Below, piece by piece: positions 26,030-36,073 of a DNA stretch of 64,000 nucleotides. The stretch is from JAIVJM01 sp963816985 (GTDB lineage Bacteria; Acidobacteriota; Blastocatellia; Pyrinomonadales; Pyrinomonadaceae), in the NCBI GenBank assembly GCA_963816985.1, contig CAWFMF010000004.1, positions 1,178,001-1,242,000 of the forward strand, written 5' to 3'. The notes below the pieces were generated by a model. That model saw only the letters and a list, made by a program, of their open reading frames with translations. It was not told the origin of the DNA and ran no database searches. The position numbers and the translations under genes were made by a program. Every line of letters begins with the position of its first letter. The stretch's first letter is position 1.

Positions 26030-26916
26030 CTACTTCCTTATCCAATCAAGGTCAAAGCCAATCAGCAGTTCCGTCATTCTTGCGTGATGCGTATTTTTCA
26101 TGGCGACAAGCTCCGTGTCGAACCCGTGCTTCTCCGCAAGCTCACGGACGCCGTCGGCGTCGTCGTAGGTCATCAGGAAGTCACCCTTGACGCGGCTCGC
26201 CAGCCTGAACAATTCTTCGTGGTCAAGCTCGCAGTGATTGTAAAGCCTTCTCCCGGCCTTCTTCCCGGCAGCCGTGTAAGGCGGGTCGAGGAAAAAAACT
26301 GCGTCGGCGCGATGGATGTGTCGTCGCATAACCTCCATGCCGTCGCCTTCTATGAAAGTGACGCGATCCCTAATGGTGTGGATTTCAAGAATCCTCTTCT
26401 TGAGGGTTTCTGCATACCACCTCGACTTTATTCCTTTACCGTTCTCGCCATGCTTCAGCGGCGCGGAACCCGGCGCGAGGATGCCGCCGTGAAACGTGCG
26501 ATTTTTGAGAATGGTTTGAAACGCCTTCTCACGGACTGAATGCGCCTCCTGCGCGAGAGTGCTCCTGAGGGTTTCGCTCGTCAGGGCGAATCCGGCAATC
26601 GTCTCCGCCAGCCACGGCCCATCACCGTCGTTGATAACCGTCTTCCACACGGCTGCGACCTGCTCGTCCAACTCCACCATCGTGACGTGCCCCGCAAGCC
26701 GCTCGGCGGCGGCTGTCAGGCTCACGATGCCTCCACCCGCGAACGGCTCTATCAACTCCGCGGGCCGCGCGCTCAGCCACTGTCTGACGCGCGGGATGAG
26801 CCAAGTCTGCCGCCCGGATAGCGGAACGGGCTGCGCTGCGGCACGGACGCCACGTTTACTATCCGGTCGGGCGCTCCACCTTTTAAAAGAGTCTGTTGCT
26901 GTGGCGACTGTGACAT
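26030..26916 (-). pseudogene. D12-class N6-adenine DNA methyltransferase, frameshifted near its start
   Basis: The full gene begins at the ATG at 26916 (MSQSPQQQTLLKGGAPD) and reads to FRYPGG, then loses frame near 26808-26815, where PGGK is expected. The continuing frame reads QTWLIPRVRQWL, then IEPFAGGG (SAM-binding motif I), and FLDPPY (catalytic motif IV) later, to the stop at 26030. A loss of four bases, AAGC, restores the family pattern. The 241-residue tail alone starts from a TTG without a ribosome site. It follows the NotI-like nuclease by four bases, so it should be its protecting methylase. Loss of function would be dangerous if the nuclease is active. Confidence 0.82.
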
Positions 26917-26920
26917 TGCT

Positions 26921-27799
26921 CTAAGTCAACGTTAAGTCCGTCAGCGACGGCGCGTCCGGCGGGTTGTTGTCCAGCTTCTCGTCCAACTTCGATTGCAACT
27001 TCTCGACGAAGTCCTCGACCGGCCCGACCTCGGATGTCGTCAGCCGCAGCATGGCGGGCTCAAATTTTGTGTAGATCACCTGACCCCTCGTCAACCTGTA
27101 AACGTTCTGCGCGGCGTCGAGCGTCAGGTCATAAATGAGCCAAGCGAGGTCGGCATCAGCACGGTCGGCTTCGACCAATCGCGGAAGACTATTGAAGAAG
27201 CCCCGGTGGATGACGACTGCCTGCTTCTTGCCCCAAGAGTGGAAAATCCCGCCTTTGAAGAGCAGTTGCGGCGCGAGCCTCTTCCTCGAAGACGAGAGGT
27301 AGTCGGGCCGCGGGTAGTGTGCCTGCCCCGACCAGTCCATGTCGAAACGGCCCGTCTGATCTTCCATGAAGTATTCAAACGGAGCCCTCACGTTCCCCGA
27401 AATATAGACCGCCTGCACTTCGCAGGAACCGAAGTCTGTAACTTTACCTCTTTCGTCGTAAGAGACGAGAACCACGTCAACGTTGCCGGCGGACTGCCCG
27501 TGCTTATCTTTCAGGCGCACCTCAACGAGGGAAGTCCATCTGGCGTCCGCGGGGAAGAAGAACTCGGCGGCGTCCTCCGCGATGAGCCATTCCTCGCGGA
27601 ACCGGACGGGGCAGGTGACGGCGGCGGCCTCGCCTTCTTTCACACTACAAACACCCAGCGGGTCGTTAGCCTTATCCTTAGTGCAGTTCGGGACTTTGTT
27701 GTTGAAAGGGCAGAGGCGCTTCTCTCTGTATCGAATCGCCTCCGGCGACTGGTTATTAATCGGGAATCCGAAAACCTCTGCGAGAGGTTGCTTAGGCAT
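26921..27799 (-). CDS. NotI-like type II restriction endonuclease
   Basis: A 292-residue protein. The N-terminus PKQPLAEVFGFPINN and the segment CPFNNKVPNCTKDKANDPLG match the NotI restriction endonuclease family. The four cysteines at 30, 39, 51 and 63 correspond to the metal-binding cysteine cluster reported for NotI. A PD-(D/E)xK-type nuclease core is suggested by VDVVLVSYD (D108) and SCEVQA (E127-x-Q129). It is shorter than NotI itself, so the recognition site may differ. It is followed by a DNA adenine methylase four bases downstream; adenine methylation argues that the site contains A. A 14-bp inverted repeat covers its start codon. Confidence 0.8.
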   Translation of the reverse strand: MPKQPLAEVFGFPINNQSPEAIRYREKRLCPFNNKVPNCTKDKANDPLGVCSVKEGEAAAVTCPVRFREEWLIAEDAAEFFFPADARWTSLVEVRLKDKHGQSAGNVDVVLVSYDERGKVTDFGSCEVQAVYISGNVRAPFEYFMEDQTGRFDMDWSGQAHYPRPDYLSSSRKRLAPQLLFKGGIFHSWGKKQAVVIHRGFFNSLPRLVEADRADADLAWLIYDLTLDAAQNVYRLTRGQVIYTKFEPAMLRLTTSEVGPVEDFVEKLQSKLDEKLDNNPPDAPSLTDLTLT

Positions 27800-27839
27800 C
27801 GCTTATAAATTCCTTTCAACGGAACTTATAAGCGATGCC
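27795..27839. promoter_or_regulatory. Inverted repeat spanning the nuclease start codon
   Basis: Arms GGCATCGCTTATAA (27795-27808) and TTATAAGCGATGCC (27826-27839) are perfect 14-base complements with a 17-base spacer. On the minus strand the ATG lies in the downstream arm and the ribosome site AAAGGAA lies in the loop. It could be an operator or an RNA hairpin limiting translation of the nuclease. Confidence 0.6.
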
Positions 27840-27867
27840 CGGCGGTTAAAACAAGACGCACTTGGCG

Positions 27868-29739
27868 TCAGTTCGCCTTCGGGTACGGCGCGTTAAGCCA
27901 CGCCTGATAGTTCTTCATCTGTTCGGGCGTGGGCTGGCGCACGGGGACGATGCGGGAGGTGGCTTCGCGGGGCGCGGCGATTTTGATTTGGAGGGTGCGA
28001 AGCTCGTCGAGGCGGAAGACGGTGAGCGTGACGGCCTCGCCCGCCTTCCGCTCTTCGAGGCGCGCGCCGAGGAAGTCGCGGGTCGCGCGGTAGCCGTCAA
28101 CGGCGACTATCTGGTCTCCGGCGCTGAGGCCCTGCTCGTAGGCGGGCGTGCCCGCCGGGACGTTGCGCACGGTGAGGCGGTCGCCATCCTGCACGAGCGT
28201 CGCGCCGAGGGCCGTCAAGGCGGCGTTGGTTCGGCCCGCCGCGCTCGTCTCCGCCGGGCCGGCGGTGTCGAGCCGGAGGCCCACCGCTTCGAGCGGCGAG
28301 TTGTAGTCCAGCTCCTCGCGCCCGCGGACGGAGCGGCGGAAGAAGTCGTCGAGGCTCGTGCCCGCCATGCGCTCCGCCGCGCTCTGGAAATCTTCGGGCG
28401 TGAAGTTGCGGTTCTTCTTATAGAACTCGTCGTAGAGGTAGCGCAGCACGTCGTCGAGCGAGCGAGCGCCCTTCGAGCGTTTGCGGATTTCGAGGTCGAG
28501 CAGCAAGGCGACTATCGCGCCCTTATCATAATAAGAGATGGACGAGTTGATGCTGTTCTCGTCGGGCCGGTAATACTTAATCCACGCGTCGAAGCTCGCC
28601 TCTTCGATGCTCATCTCAAGGCGGCCCGGCGTGTTCTGCAAGTCGCTGAAGGCCTTGGCGGCGGCGTCGAGGTACTGCTTGTCGGTCATCAGCCCGGCGC
28701 GGCGCACGAGGATGCCTTCGTAGTAGCTCGTCACGCCCTCGGCGACCCAGAGGAGGCGCGTGTAGTTCTCGCGCGTGTAGTCGAAGGGGCCGAGCGCGTC
28801 GGGGCGGATGCGCTTGACGTTCCAGAGGTGGAAATACTCGTGGGCGACCAAGGTCAGGAAGTCGCGGTAGCTCGATTCGGGGCGGAAGCCGAAGCGCGTG
28901 TAGATGATGGCCGTCGAGTTGAGGTGTTCGAGCCCGCCGCGCACCGTGGGGTGCGTCATGTAGATGAAAGTGTAGTCGCGGTAAGGGATGTCGCGCATCA
29001 TCTCTATCCCGGCCTCGACAATCTTCTGCGTGTCGCGCCGGATGCGCTCGGCGTCGAAGTTGCCCTCGCCGTCCAAGACGATGCGGTGCTCGACGCCGCG
29101 CACCTCGAAGGTGAGCAGCCGGAAGTTGCTCGCGATGAAGGGCGCGTCGTAGAGCACGTCGAAGCTCTCGGCGCGGAAGGCGTTGCGCTCGCCTGAGACG
29201 GCGGGCAATCCGGTCGCCACCTTCCAGTCTTTGAACGGCACGACGCGGACGGTCGAGGGCGACTTCAGATGTCCCTCCGGGTACATCAGGAGCGCGGCGT
29301 TGTTCCAGAAGGCGTGGCGGTCGTTAAGCTCGTTGGTGCGCACCGTCAGCTCGTTCGAGTAGACGCTGTAGCGCGCACGCACTTCGCGCGCCCCTCCGGC
29401 CTCGACGCGCCACGTGTTCTTGTTCGTCTTGCGCCATACAAGCGCGCGCCCGCCGCCGTCCTGCGCGGTAAAATCCTGCACGTGGCGCGCGTACTCGCGC
29501 ACGAGGTAGGAGCCCGGCGTCCAGACCGGCATCACGAGTTCGACGCCCGCGGGGACGCCCCCCGCCGCCTCCCAGCGCAGCCGCACCTCGACTTCGAGGA
29601 GGTGCGTTTCGGGGCGCGGCATCGAGACGGTGTAGTTGATCTGCGGGGCGCTGCCCTGCGCTCGAACCGCCTGAGACGAGGCCGAGAAGATGAGCAGGAG
29701 CGCCACGAGGGCGAGCGCCTGCGCGCGTGTTTGACGCAT
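27868..29739 (-). CDS. M61-family glycyl aminopeptidase with PDZ domain
   Basis: About 623 residues with a signal peptide (ALALVALLLIFSASS). An N-terminal beta domain precedes the gluzincin core, where VAHEYFHLWNVKRIRP supplies HExxH and the adjacent Lys-Arg of M61. LLWVAEGVTSYYE carries the third zinc ligand Glu. The C-terminal PDZ domain has GTPAYEQGLSAGDQIVAVDG. These enzymes release glycine or other residues from peptides in the periplasm. The ATG at 29739 is used because the earlier GTG at 29751 would leave no spacing from AAAGGAA. Confidence 0.92.
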   Translation of the reverse strand: MRQTRAQALALVALLLIFSASSQAVRAQGSAPQINYTVSMPRPETHLLEVEVRLRWEAAGGVPAGVELVMPVWTPGSYLVREYARHVQDFTAQDGGGRALVWRKTNKNTWRVEAGGAREVRARYSVYSNELTVRTNELNDRHAFWNNAALLMYPEGHLKSPSTVRVVPFKDWKVATGLPAVSGERNAFRAESFDVLYDAPFIASNFRLLTFEVRGVEHRIVLDGEGNFDAERIRRDTQKIVEAGIEMMRDIPYRDYTFIYMTHPTVRGGLEHLNSTAIIYTRFGFRPESSYRDFLTLVAHEYFHLWNVKRIRPDALGPFDYTRENYTRLLWVAEGVTSYYEGILVRRAGLMTDKQYLDAAAKAFSDLQNTPGRLEMSIEEASFDAWIKYYRPDENSINSSISYYDKGAIVALLLDLEIRKRSKGARSLDDVLRYLYDEFYKKNRNFTPEDFQSAAERMAGTSLDDFFRRSVRGREELDYNSPLEAVGLRLDTAGPAETSAAGRTNAALTALGATLVQDGDRLTVRNVPAGTPAYEQGLSAGDQIVAVDGYRATRDFLGARLEERKAGEAVTLTVFRLDELRTLQIKIAAPREATSRIVPVRQPTPEQMKNYQAWLNAPYPKAN

Positions 29740-29837
29740 CGTGTTCGACACTTCCTTTGCCTGACTAAAATTGCTTTTGGGAGAAATCGCTTGGGCCGCA
29801 TCTTACAACGAAACGGCGCGGGCGCGCGACACCGAAA

Positions 29838-29998
29838 CTAAAGTCAGAAGTCAGAACGCTGAACGCGGAACTGCAAAAGCCGTGAATCGTGAATCGTCAA
29901 TCGTGAATAGTAAGAACTGTTTTTAACGATTGACGATTCACGATTCACGGCCTTTACTTTTTCTTAGTTCATCGTTCAGCGTTCTGACTTCTGACTTT
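29838..29998. repeat. Two nested heptad inverted repeats
   Basis: The outer arms have AGTCAGA-AGTCAGA-ACGCTGA-ACGCGGA and complements at about 29971-29998. The inner arms read CCGTGAA-TCGTGAA-TCGTCAA-TCGTGAA and complements at about 29930-29955. It lies between divergent genes (M61 peptidase and thioredoxin), so it is not simply a terminator here. Confidence 0.9.
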
Positions 29999-30061
29999 TC
30001 TTCCGTCGCGGCGAGTAGTTGTGTCACACTTCAGGCATCGAGGTTAAGGAGGGCTGAAGCG

Positions 30062-30526
30062 ATGGCGATTGAAGTCTGCCGGAAGTGCGGCGCGAAGAAC
30101 CGCGTGGACGAGCGCGCGGAGGCCGAAGGGCGGAAGGCCGTGTGCGGCAAGTGCCGCGCGGAGCTTGGAGGACAGTCGGGCGGCGCGGCCCCGGACACGA
30201 GCACGGCGCGCACGGTGACGGACGCGACGTTCGCGAGCGAGGTGGTCGGGGCGTCGGAGAGTCTGCCGGTGCTGCTCGACTTCTGGGCTCCGTGGTGCGG
30301 CCCGTGCCGGATGACCGCGCCCGTGCTCGACCAGCTCGCGACGGAGTCGGGCGGTCGCTATCTCATCACCAAACTGAACGTGGACGAGAACCCGCGCACC
30401 GCCGCGCAGTTCGGCATCCAGAGCATCCCGACGCTTCTCATCTTCAAAGGCGGCCAGCCCGTCGAACGCATCGTCGGCGCGCAGCCCAAGCCGGTCATCG
30501 CCGCACGCCTCGCCGCGCACGTTTGA
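30062..30526 (+). CDS. trxC: Thioredoxin with N-terminal zinc ribbon (Trx2 type)
   Basis: A 154-residue protein. Residues 5-36 form a zinc ribbon with CRKCGAKN and CGKCRAEL pairs, as in thioredoxin 2. The thioredoxin domain has the active site WAPWCGPCRM, the cis-Pro region SIPTLLIF and KGGQPVERIVGAQ. AAGGAGGG eight bases before the ATG at 30062 fixes the start; a longer open frame upstream runs through a repeat. It reduces protein disulfides in the cytoplasm using thioredoxin reductase, which in this window is TrxB at 54751-55839. The stop TGA adjoins the next repeat. Confidence 0.92.
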   Translation: MAIEVCRKCGAKNRVDERAEAEGRKAVCGKCRAELGGQSGGAAPDTSTARTVTDATFASEVVGASESLPVLLDFWAPWCGPCRMTAPVLDQLATESGGRYLITKLNVDENPRTAAQFGIQSIPTLLIFKGGQPVERIVGAQPKPVIAARLAAHV

Positions 30527-30613
30527 AGGCAAAAGGCAAAAGGTAAAAGGCAAAAGTAAGGAGGGATTTAATCCTCTTCACTTTTGCCTTTTACCCTTTG
30601 CCTTTTGCCTTCA
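30527..30613. repeat. Heptad inverted repeat, AAGGCAA type
   Basis: The left arm is AAGGCAA-AAGGCAA-AAGGTAA-AAGGCAA and the right arm its complement. It lies between convergent genes, and both stops read TGA directly into AGGCAAAAGG, one on each strand. Likely a bidirectional terminator. Confidence 0.92.
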
Positions 30614-33354
30614 TTCGACGTTGACGGTGACGGACTGCTTGCCGCAGGGCGAGGCGAAGTTGACGACGAAGGCTCCGGTCTTGCGGCTCGTGGAGCTGAC
30701 GGTGAAGCGGGAGGAGTTGCCGTCCGCTTCGGCGCGGGGCTCGGCGAGGACGACGATGTCGGCCCAGTTGGTCGTCGAGGGGTTGACGCGCGGCGGGGTG
30801 GGGCCGCTGAAGTTCTCGAAGTTGACAGCGACGATGGCCGCGCCGCCGTTGTTCTTAATCGTTAAGGAGCTTTCGCTAAGGGACATCGTGCATGCGCTCG
30901 CGCCGCCGCCCCCGGCGACGCGCCGCCCGCGCGCGGGCGTTGTTGATGAAGGAGCCGCCCCCTGACCTTCGTTGGGCGTCGGCGTGGGAGAAGGCGCGGG
31001 CGTTGACTCAGGCGTCGGGGTCGGGGTCGGCGTCGCTTCGGGAGTCGGTGTGGCTTCGGGCGAAGGGGTGGAGACTTCCGGCGTCGGCGTTGAAGTCGGA
31101 GAAGGAGTCGGAGTCGCTTCGGCGACCGGGGTTGAAGGAGTCGGAGTCGAAGGGGTCGGCGTCGGCTCGACTCTCTCCGGCGGCGTCGAAGGCGTGGGCG
31201 CGGCCTCCGGCGTGGGCGTCGTCGTTTCGGGAGTCGGGGTCGTCGAAGGCTCAGGCGTCGGCGTTTCGGTCGTGGGCGTCGTCGTCGTTGCTTCGGGTGT
31301 CGCCGTCGTCGTCGCGGCGGGTTGTTCGGGGGTGGGCGCTGTGACGCTGGCCGTGTCGGCGGGGGTCGCGCCGAGGAGTTCGTCGAGTCCTTTGAGTGAG
31401 CCCCGGTTGAGCTTCTTGTAGAGCGTTTCGATGACGGCGCGGCGCGTGGGGTCGGGGCCGAGCAGGTAGCTCTTGACGTAGGCGGCGAGCGCGTCGCGCT
31501 GGTTGCCGCTCGCTTCGAGCGCAGCGCCGAGACGCCACTCGGCGCTGCGCCACCAGATGGTGTTCTCCGGCAGAACGCTCACCGCGCGGCGCAGGCGCAC
31601 GGCGGCCTCGGCGGTCTGCCCCTGATTGTAGAGAGCCCAACCCGCCAGCTCCTCGATGCGCCCGCGCATGATCTTCGAGAGCATGTCGCGCGGGACGTTC
31701 GGGACGGTCGTCGTCGCGCCTTCCGAGATGGCGCGCGCGCGCACCTCACTCAACTCTTCCGCGAACAGAGCGACCGCCGCGACCGGCGAAGCCAAAGCCG
31801 CTTCGACGCCGCCCTTCGCCGCCTCGGCCCGCTCCAAAACGGCGTCGAGCGCCGCGCCGCGCCGCAGCAGACGGCCCGCCACGTAAAGTGCCGGAACGAG
31901 CGCATCTCGTCTTCGCCCGCAGCGAACTCGCGCGCCGCCTCGGCAGCCGCCTTCTCGTCAAAATTCTCGCCGTCCGCCGCCGCGAGGTGGAAGGCCAGAA
32001 GAGACTTCAGGAGCCGCGCCTCGCGCTCGCCTTCCGCGCCTTTGAACTGGAAGAGTCCGGCGCGACGTTCGGGCGCAAGCAGCTCTTTGAAGTCTTCGGC
32101 GCGCGTGTGGATGCGGCCCGCGAGGTTCGTCTCAATCTGCCCGCCGCGCAGAGTGAAGGAGCGCGCAAGCTCGCGCGCCGCCTCTTCGTAGAGCCCGGCG
32201 GCGGCGAGGATGCTCGCCAGCTCGTAGTCGAGCGTCGGGAAACTTCCAAGCTCGCGCGCGGGGCGCAACGCGCGCTCGGCTTCGAGCGGCTGCTTCTGCG
32301 CGAGCAGCGCGCGGGCGAGCGCGATGCGCGCCCAGACCCAACGATAACGAGGCTCAAGCGCGACGGCGCGCTCGGCCAATTCGACCGCCCGCCCGCCTGC
32401 GCCGTTCGCCGCGTACCAGTAGGCCGCGCCGACGAGCAGAGGCAAGTTGCTCGGACGCTCGGCGAGCGCGGCATCCAACTCGCGCTCGGCCTCTTCGCGC
32501 TTCCCGGTGTCAAACAGCGAAAGAACGAGGCCCGCGCGCGCGTTCGCGTCCTGCGGGTCGGCGGCGAGTTGTTCGCGGTAGAGCGCGAGGGCTTGTTCCG
32601 ACTTGCCCGTCGCGCGTCGAAGGTCTGCGAGGCTGCGCCGCGAGGTCGCGGACTTCGGGTCGAGTTCGAGAGCACGCGCGAACTCCGTGGCCGCGTCTTC
32701 GAGCCGCAGAGAGACGCGGTGGGCCGCGCCGAGCGCCTGATGCGCGGCGGCAAGGTCGGGCTCAAGCGCGGCGGCGGCAGCGGCGACGCGTACCGCCTCG
32801 TCCGCCTGCTCCGTGCTCAGGTAAAACGCCGCGACCGTGAGCAGGCGGCGGGCGTTCCCTTTCACCTTCTGCTCGACGGCGAGCGCCAGGTCGCGCGCCG
32901 CCTCGCGCTCGCCGAGCACGTAGAGGTTCGCGGGCAGTTGCGAGACGACCTCGACGAAGAGCTTGTCCGACATCCCCGCAGGCGCTTCGGCGACCGCCAG
33001 ACGGAACAGCTCCGCGCCCGCCAGACGGTCGTTCGTCCGCAGCTTCTCGTCGCCGAAGGCCGCCCGCGCGCTCGTCAGAAATTCGCGCGCGCGCAAGGTG
33101 AGCGGCCCGTCCGGGTTCGCCTTGATGAAGCCCTTCAGCCGCTCGATGCGCTCTTGCGGCGCGAGCTTCACGATCTCGTCCAGCTCAGCCTTCTGCGCGT
33201 CCTCGCTCGCGGGCTCCTTCTTCGCCACGGGCTTCCCCGCCGCCGGTTTCGGTTTGGCCGTGGGCTTGGCGGCGGGCTTGCGCTGCGCGGAAGCGTTCAC
33301 ATAAAACGTGACAGCCACAAGCAGCGCCGCTGAGATTTTTAAAACTTGATTCAT
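30611..33354 (-). pseudogene. Exported TPR-repeat protein with Pro/Thr-rich linker and BACON-like tail, frameshifted
   Basis: Read through, this is about 915 residues. A signal peptide (AALLVAVTFYVNASA) precedes a Lys/Pro/Ala stretch and then many TPR units (ALELDPKSATSRRSLADLR type) to about residue 500. A short TPR segment, a long (TP)n-rich linker and a beta domain of about 95 residues starting SACTMSLSESSL follow. The frame changes near 31882-31886, where SFRHF should continue YVAGRLLRRG; loss of one T from a TTTT run explains it. It probably works as a periplasmic scaffold. A sequencing error is as likely as real decay. Confidence 0.8.
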
Positions 33355-33390
33355 AATTTCTTCCGCATTGGAGGCAGGCTCAGTTTTTTA

Positions 33391-33486
33391 TGTAGGGGCA
33401 GGGCTTGTCCCTGCCCGCGTCGTGCGACGACATTCAAGTTGATTTGAGTCCAAAGCCGACGGGCAGGGACAAGCCCTGCCCCTACA
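33391..33486. repeat. GC-rich BIME-like inverted repeat, family A, long spacer
   Basis: Arms TGTAGGGGCAGGG... and its complement ending CCCTGCCCCTACA flank a spacer of about 40 bases containing ACATTCAAGTTGATTTG. It lies between the TPR gene and the phosphatase gene. Confidence 0.95.
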
Positions 33487-33497
33487 ATTTTATCTCT

Positions 33498-35283
33498 TCA
33501 CCTTAACGCCTCGAGCAGGACGCGCCCCACGGCGCTGCTCGGCGCTTGCACGCGCAAGAGGCGCGCGAGCGTCGGGGCGATGTCGGCGGGCGAGGCCGCG
33601 TTCGTGTACCTGCCGGGCGCGACGCCCGCGCCCATGATGATGACGGGGACGTGCGTGTCGTAAGAGTAGGGCGAGCCGTGCGTGGCGACCGTCATGTAGT
33701 CGGTCACGTACTTGAAAGGCTCCTGGACGACGAGCACGTCGCCGCTCCGTTTCGCGTTGAAGCCGTGCAGGGCGCGTCGCGCCAACGCGTCGTGCGGCGA
33801 GACGGAGCCGGTCGTGAGCTGCGTCCGCGTGAAGAAGCGCGAGATGCCGGGGACGGTGAGCGCCGCCTCGCCCGCCACGCGCTCGGCCTCCGCGCGGCTG
33901 ATGCCGTCGCGTTCGAGCGCGACGCCGTTCAAGTAAATCTGCCCGTTCGAGTAAGTCTGTATGTACTCGTCGGTCGCCTTCTCGTCGCCGCCCGCCGGGC
34001 GCTTGAAGTACGCCTTGAAGCGGTTGCGGACGGCGTTCATCATCTCCGTCACTTTGACGCGCCCGCCCGGCAGACGCATCTCGCCCGCGTGCTCCGGCAC
34101 GGGCGCGACGCCGTGGTCGGCGCTGAAGGCGACGACCGTGTTGCGCAAGCCCACCCGCGCGTCCACGATGTTCAGGAGCTGCTCGATCTGCCTGTCCGTG
34201 CGCAGCGTGATGTCCATCACCTCCTGGCTGTAGGGGCCGAAGCGGTGGCCGACGATGTCGTTGGCCGAGAAGCTCACCGAGAGCACGTCGGTATCCGAGT
34301 CCGCGCCGAGACCTTCGTTGATGACGGCCTGCTCGGCGAAGGAGACGAGCAGGTCGTTCGAGAAAGGCGAGGCGGTGAGCGCGTCGTAGAACTCCCTGCC
34401 GGGGGCGGAGGCCCCGCCGTTGACGACGTAAGGGAAGACGTGCGGGTTCTTCGTCCCGTCGCCGATCTTCTCCCACGGCGCGTCGTCGCGGCCCGCGAGC
34501 CGCTCGTACTCCGCCGAGGGCGCAAGCCGCTCCCAACGCGCGCCGAAGAACTTGTCGGCGGGCTTCGAGTCGTTGAAGCGCGTCACCCATTCGGGCATCT
34601 GGTTGAAGTAGTAGGTGGACGAGACGAAGCGGCCCGTCCGCGAGCTGTACCAGTAGGCGGCGTTCGCCATCCGCCCTGCGGGGAGAATCGCGCCCCGGTC
34701 TTTGACCGAGATGCCGACGACCTTCGAGCGGTTGTTCGACGCGAGGCGCAGCTCGTCGCCGACGGTCGAGGCGAGCAGGTTGCGCGGGCTCGAAGAACGT
34801 TCGCCCTCGACGGCCTCGAAGAGCTTGGACGTGTCGTCCTGCACGTTGTTCGAGACGCCGTTTTAGGTCGCGGTCGTACCACTCGTTGGCGATGATGCCG
34901 GTCTCGGAAGGCCACGCGCCCGTCATCAAAGTCGCGTGCCCCGGCGCGGTCTCGGTCGGGATGTGGTCGTAATCGGCCCCGACCCACGACGCGCCTTCGC
35001 GCTGCAAGCGGCGCAGGCCGCCCGCGACGAAAAGCTCGCCGAAGCGTTCGAGGTAGTCGTAACGAAACTGGTCAACGACGATGAGCAACACGAGCTTCGG
35101 TCGTGCCGCTTGCCTCGACTGCTCTGAAGCGTTCGTCGCCCCGGTCGCGTTCGGACGCGCGGGCCGTCGCCCCTGACGCGCGAGGGCGTCCGAGAGCGGC
35201 AGCAGCGTGACGATGAGCGCGAGCGCGAGTCTCGCGGCTAAGGCTAAGGCGGCGCTGCGACGCGCCGGAAAGAGGTGCTTCAT
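33498..35283 (-). pseudogene. Exported alkaline phosphatase-superfamily enzyme (PafA-like), frameshifted
   Basis: Read through, about 595 residues with a signal peptide. The N-terminal part has LLIVVDQFRYDYLERFG (metal Asp) and TETAPGHATLMTGAWPSETG with the Thr nucleophile of the PafA/NPP type. The second part has AFSADHGVAPVPEHAGEM (Asp-His metal ligands) and SYDTHVPVIIMGAG with the last His. The frame switches near 34860 in a run of four A, where DRDLK should continue NGVSNNVQDDTSK. It is probably a periplasmic phosphomonoesterase or nucleotide phosphodiesterase. The break could be a homopolymer error. Confidence 0.85.
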
Positions 35284-35423
35284 AATCTTCCGGTCTGAAG
35301 TCTTTCGGAGTCGGGTTTTCTCGGTCGAGCTGTTAACGGCCAGTGAGCGGGCATGATACCATCGGCGCGCGAGGCGGCGCGAGGCGGCGGGGCGGAGCGA
35401 GACGAAGGGACGGCTTTCAACTC

Positions 35424-35942
35424 TTGAACGATTTCGACGCGGATTACGAGCAGCAGTTGGACGAGGCGCGGGCGCGTGCCCACGCGCGCGGGCGCAGCGA
35501 CGTGGTCGAATATCTCAACCTCCGCGCCGCGAACGACACGTTGCGCGGCGCGGGGCTGGAGTGGCTGCTCGAATCCTTCTCGGCGCACGCGGGCGAGTTG
35601 AACCGCGCGGGCGCGAGCATCCTCGTCACGCGCACCGAGGCGCACCGCTTCAAGGTCGGCAACTCGACGATGGTCGGGACGCGGCTCGTCTTCCGCGTCG
35701 GCCTCCGCGAACTGACGGTCGAGGCTGGCTGGCCGCGCGGGCCGCGCGACGGCATCGTCCGTGGCGGCGGGCTCGCGAGCGCGCTCGTCGGCCACTTCGG
35801 CAACCGCTCGGCGGGCGAAGAGCTTCTCCTCGTCCCCGTGCCCGAAGGCCCGCCCCGCTGGCTCGTCCTTGAGAAGACCGGCGAGCGCGCCGAACTTCGG
35901 GACGAACGAGTCAAACGACACTTCACGAAGCTCTTCATTTAA
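35424..35942 (+). CDS. Hypothetical protein, alpha/beta, about 172 residues
   Basis: The coding part begins near LNDFDADYEQQLDEAR; I use a TTG at 35424, with AAGGGA 14 bases upstream. The open frame reaches back to a GTG at 35343, but that piece is Arg/Gly-rich and lacks a ribosome site. The sequence has a helical N-terminal half and a beta-rich second half (TMVGTRLVFRVGLRELTVEAG). No family is recognised. It faces away from the phosphatase gene, so the promoters overlap in the 140 bases between. Confidence 0.6.
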   Translation: MNDFDADYEQQLDEARARAHARGRSDVVEYLNLRAANDTLRGAGLEWLLESFSAHAGELNRAGASILVTRTEAHRFKVGNSTMVGTRLVFRVGLRELTVEAGWPRGPRDGIVRGGGLASALVGHFGNRSAGEELLLVPVPEGPPRWLVLEKTGERAELRDERVKRHFTKLFI

Positions 35943-35973
35943 GATTCAATTTAAATTTCAACGTCGAAGATGT

Positions 35974-36073
35974 CTGTAGGGGCAGGGCAAGTCCGCGGCC
36001 CGCTCAACTTCGCCACGGCCCAAGTTGAATCTGTTGTCACGACGCGGGCCGCGGACTTGCCCTGCCCCTACAG
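35974..36073. repeat. Family A repeat, variant with GCGGCCCGC arms
   Basis: Arms CTGTAGGGGCAGGGCAAGTC plus CGCGGCCCGC and the complement ending GCCCCTACAG. The inner half differs from other family A copies (AAGTCCGCGG instead of CTTGTCCCTG). The spacer has the long type with CAAGTTGAATCTGTT. Confidence 0.93.

Noticed and set aside
30972..31421. A Gly/Val/Ser repeat protein on the plus strand
   Set aside because: It is the reverse reading of the Pro/Thr-rich linker of the TPR protein gene.
35280..35921. A 213-codon minus-strand ORF
   Set aside because: It overlaps the more protein-like plus-strand frame and has shadow-type composition.
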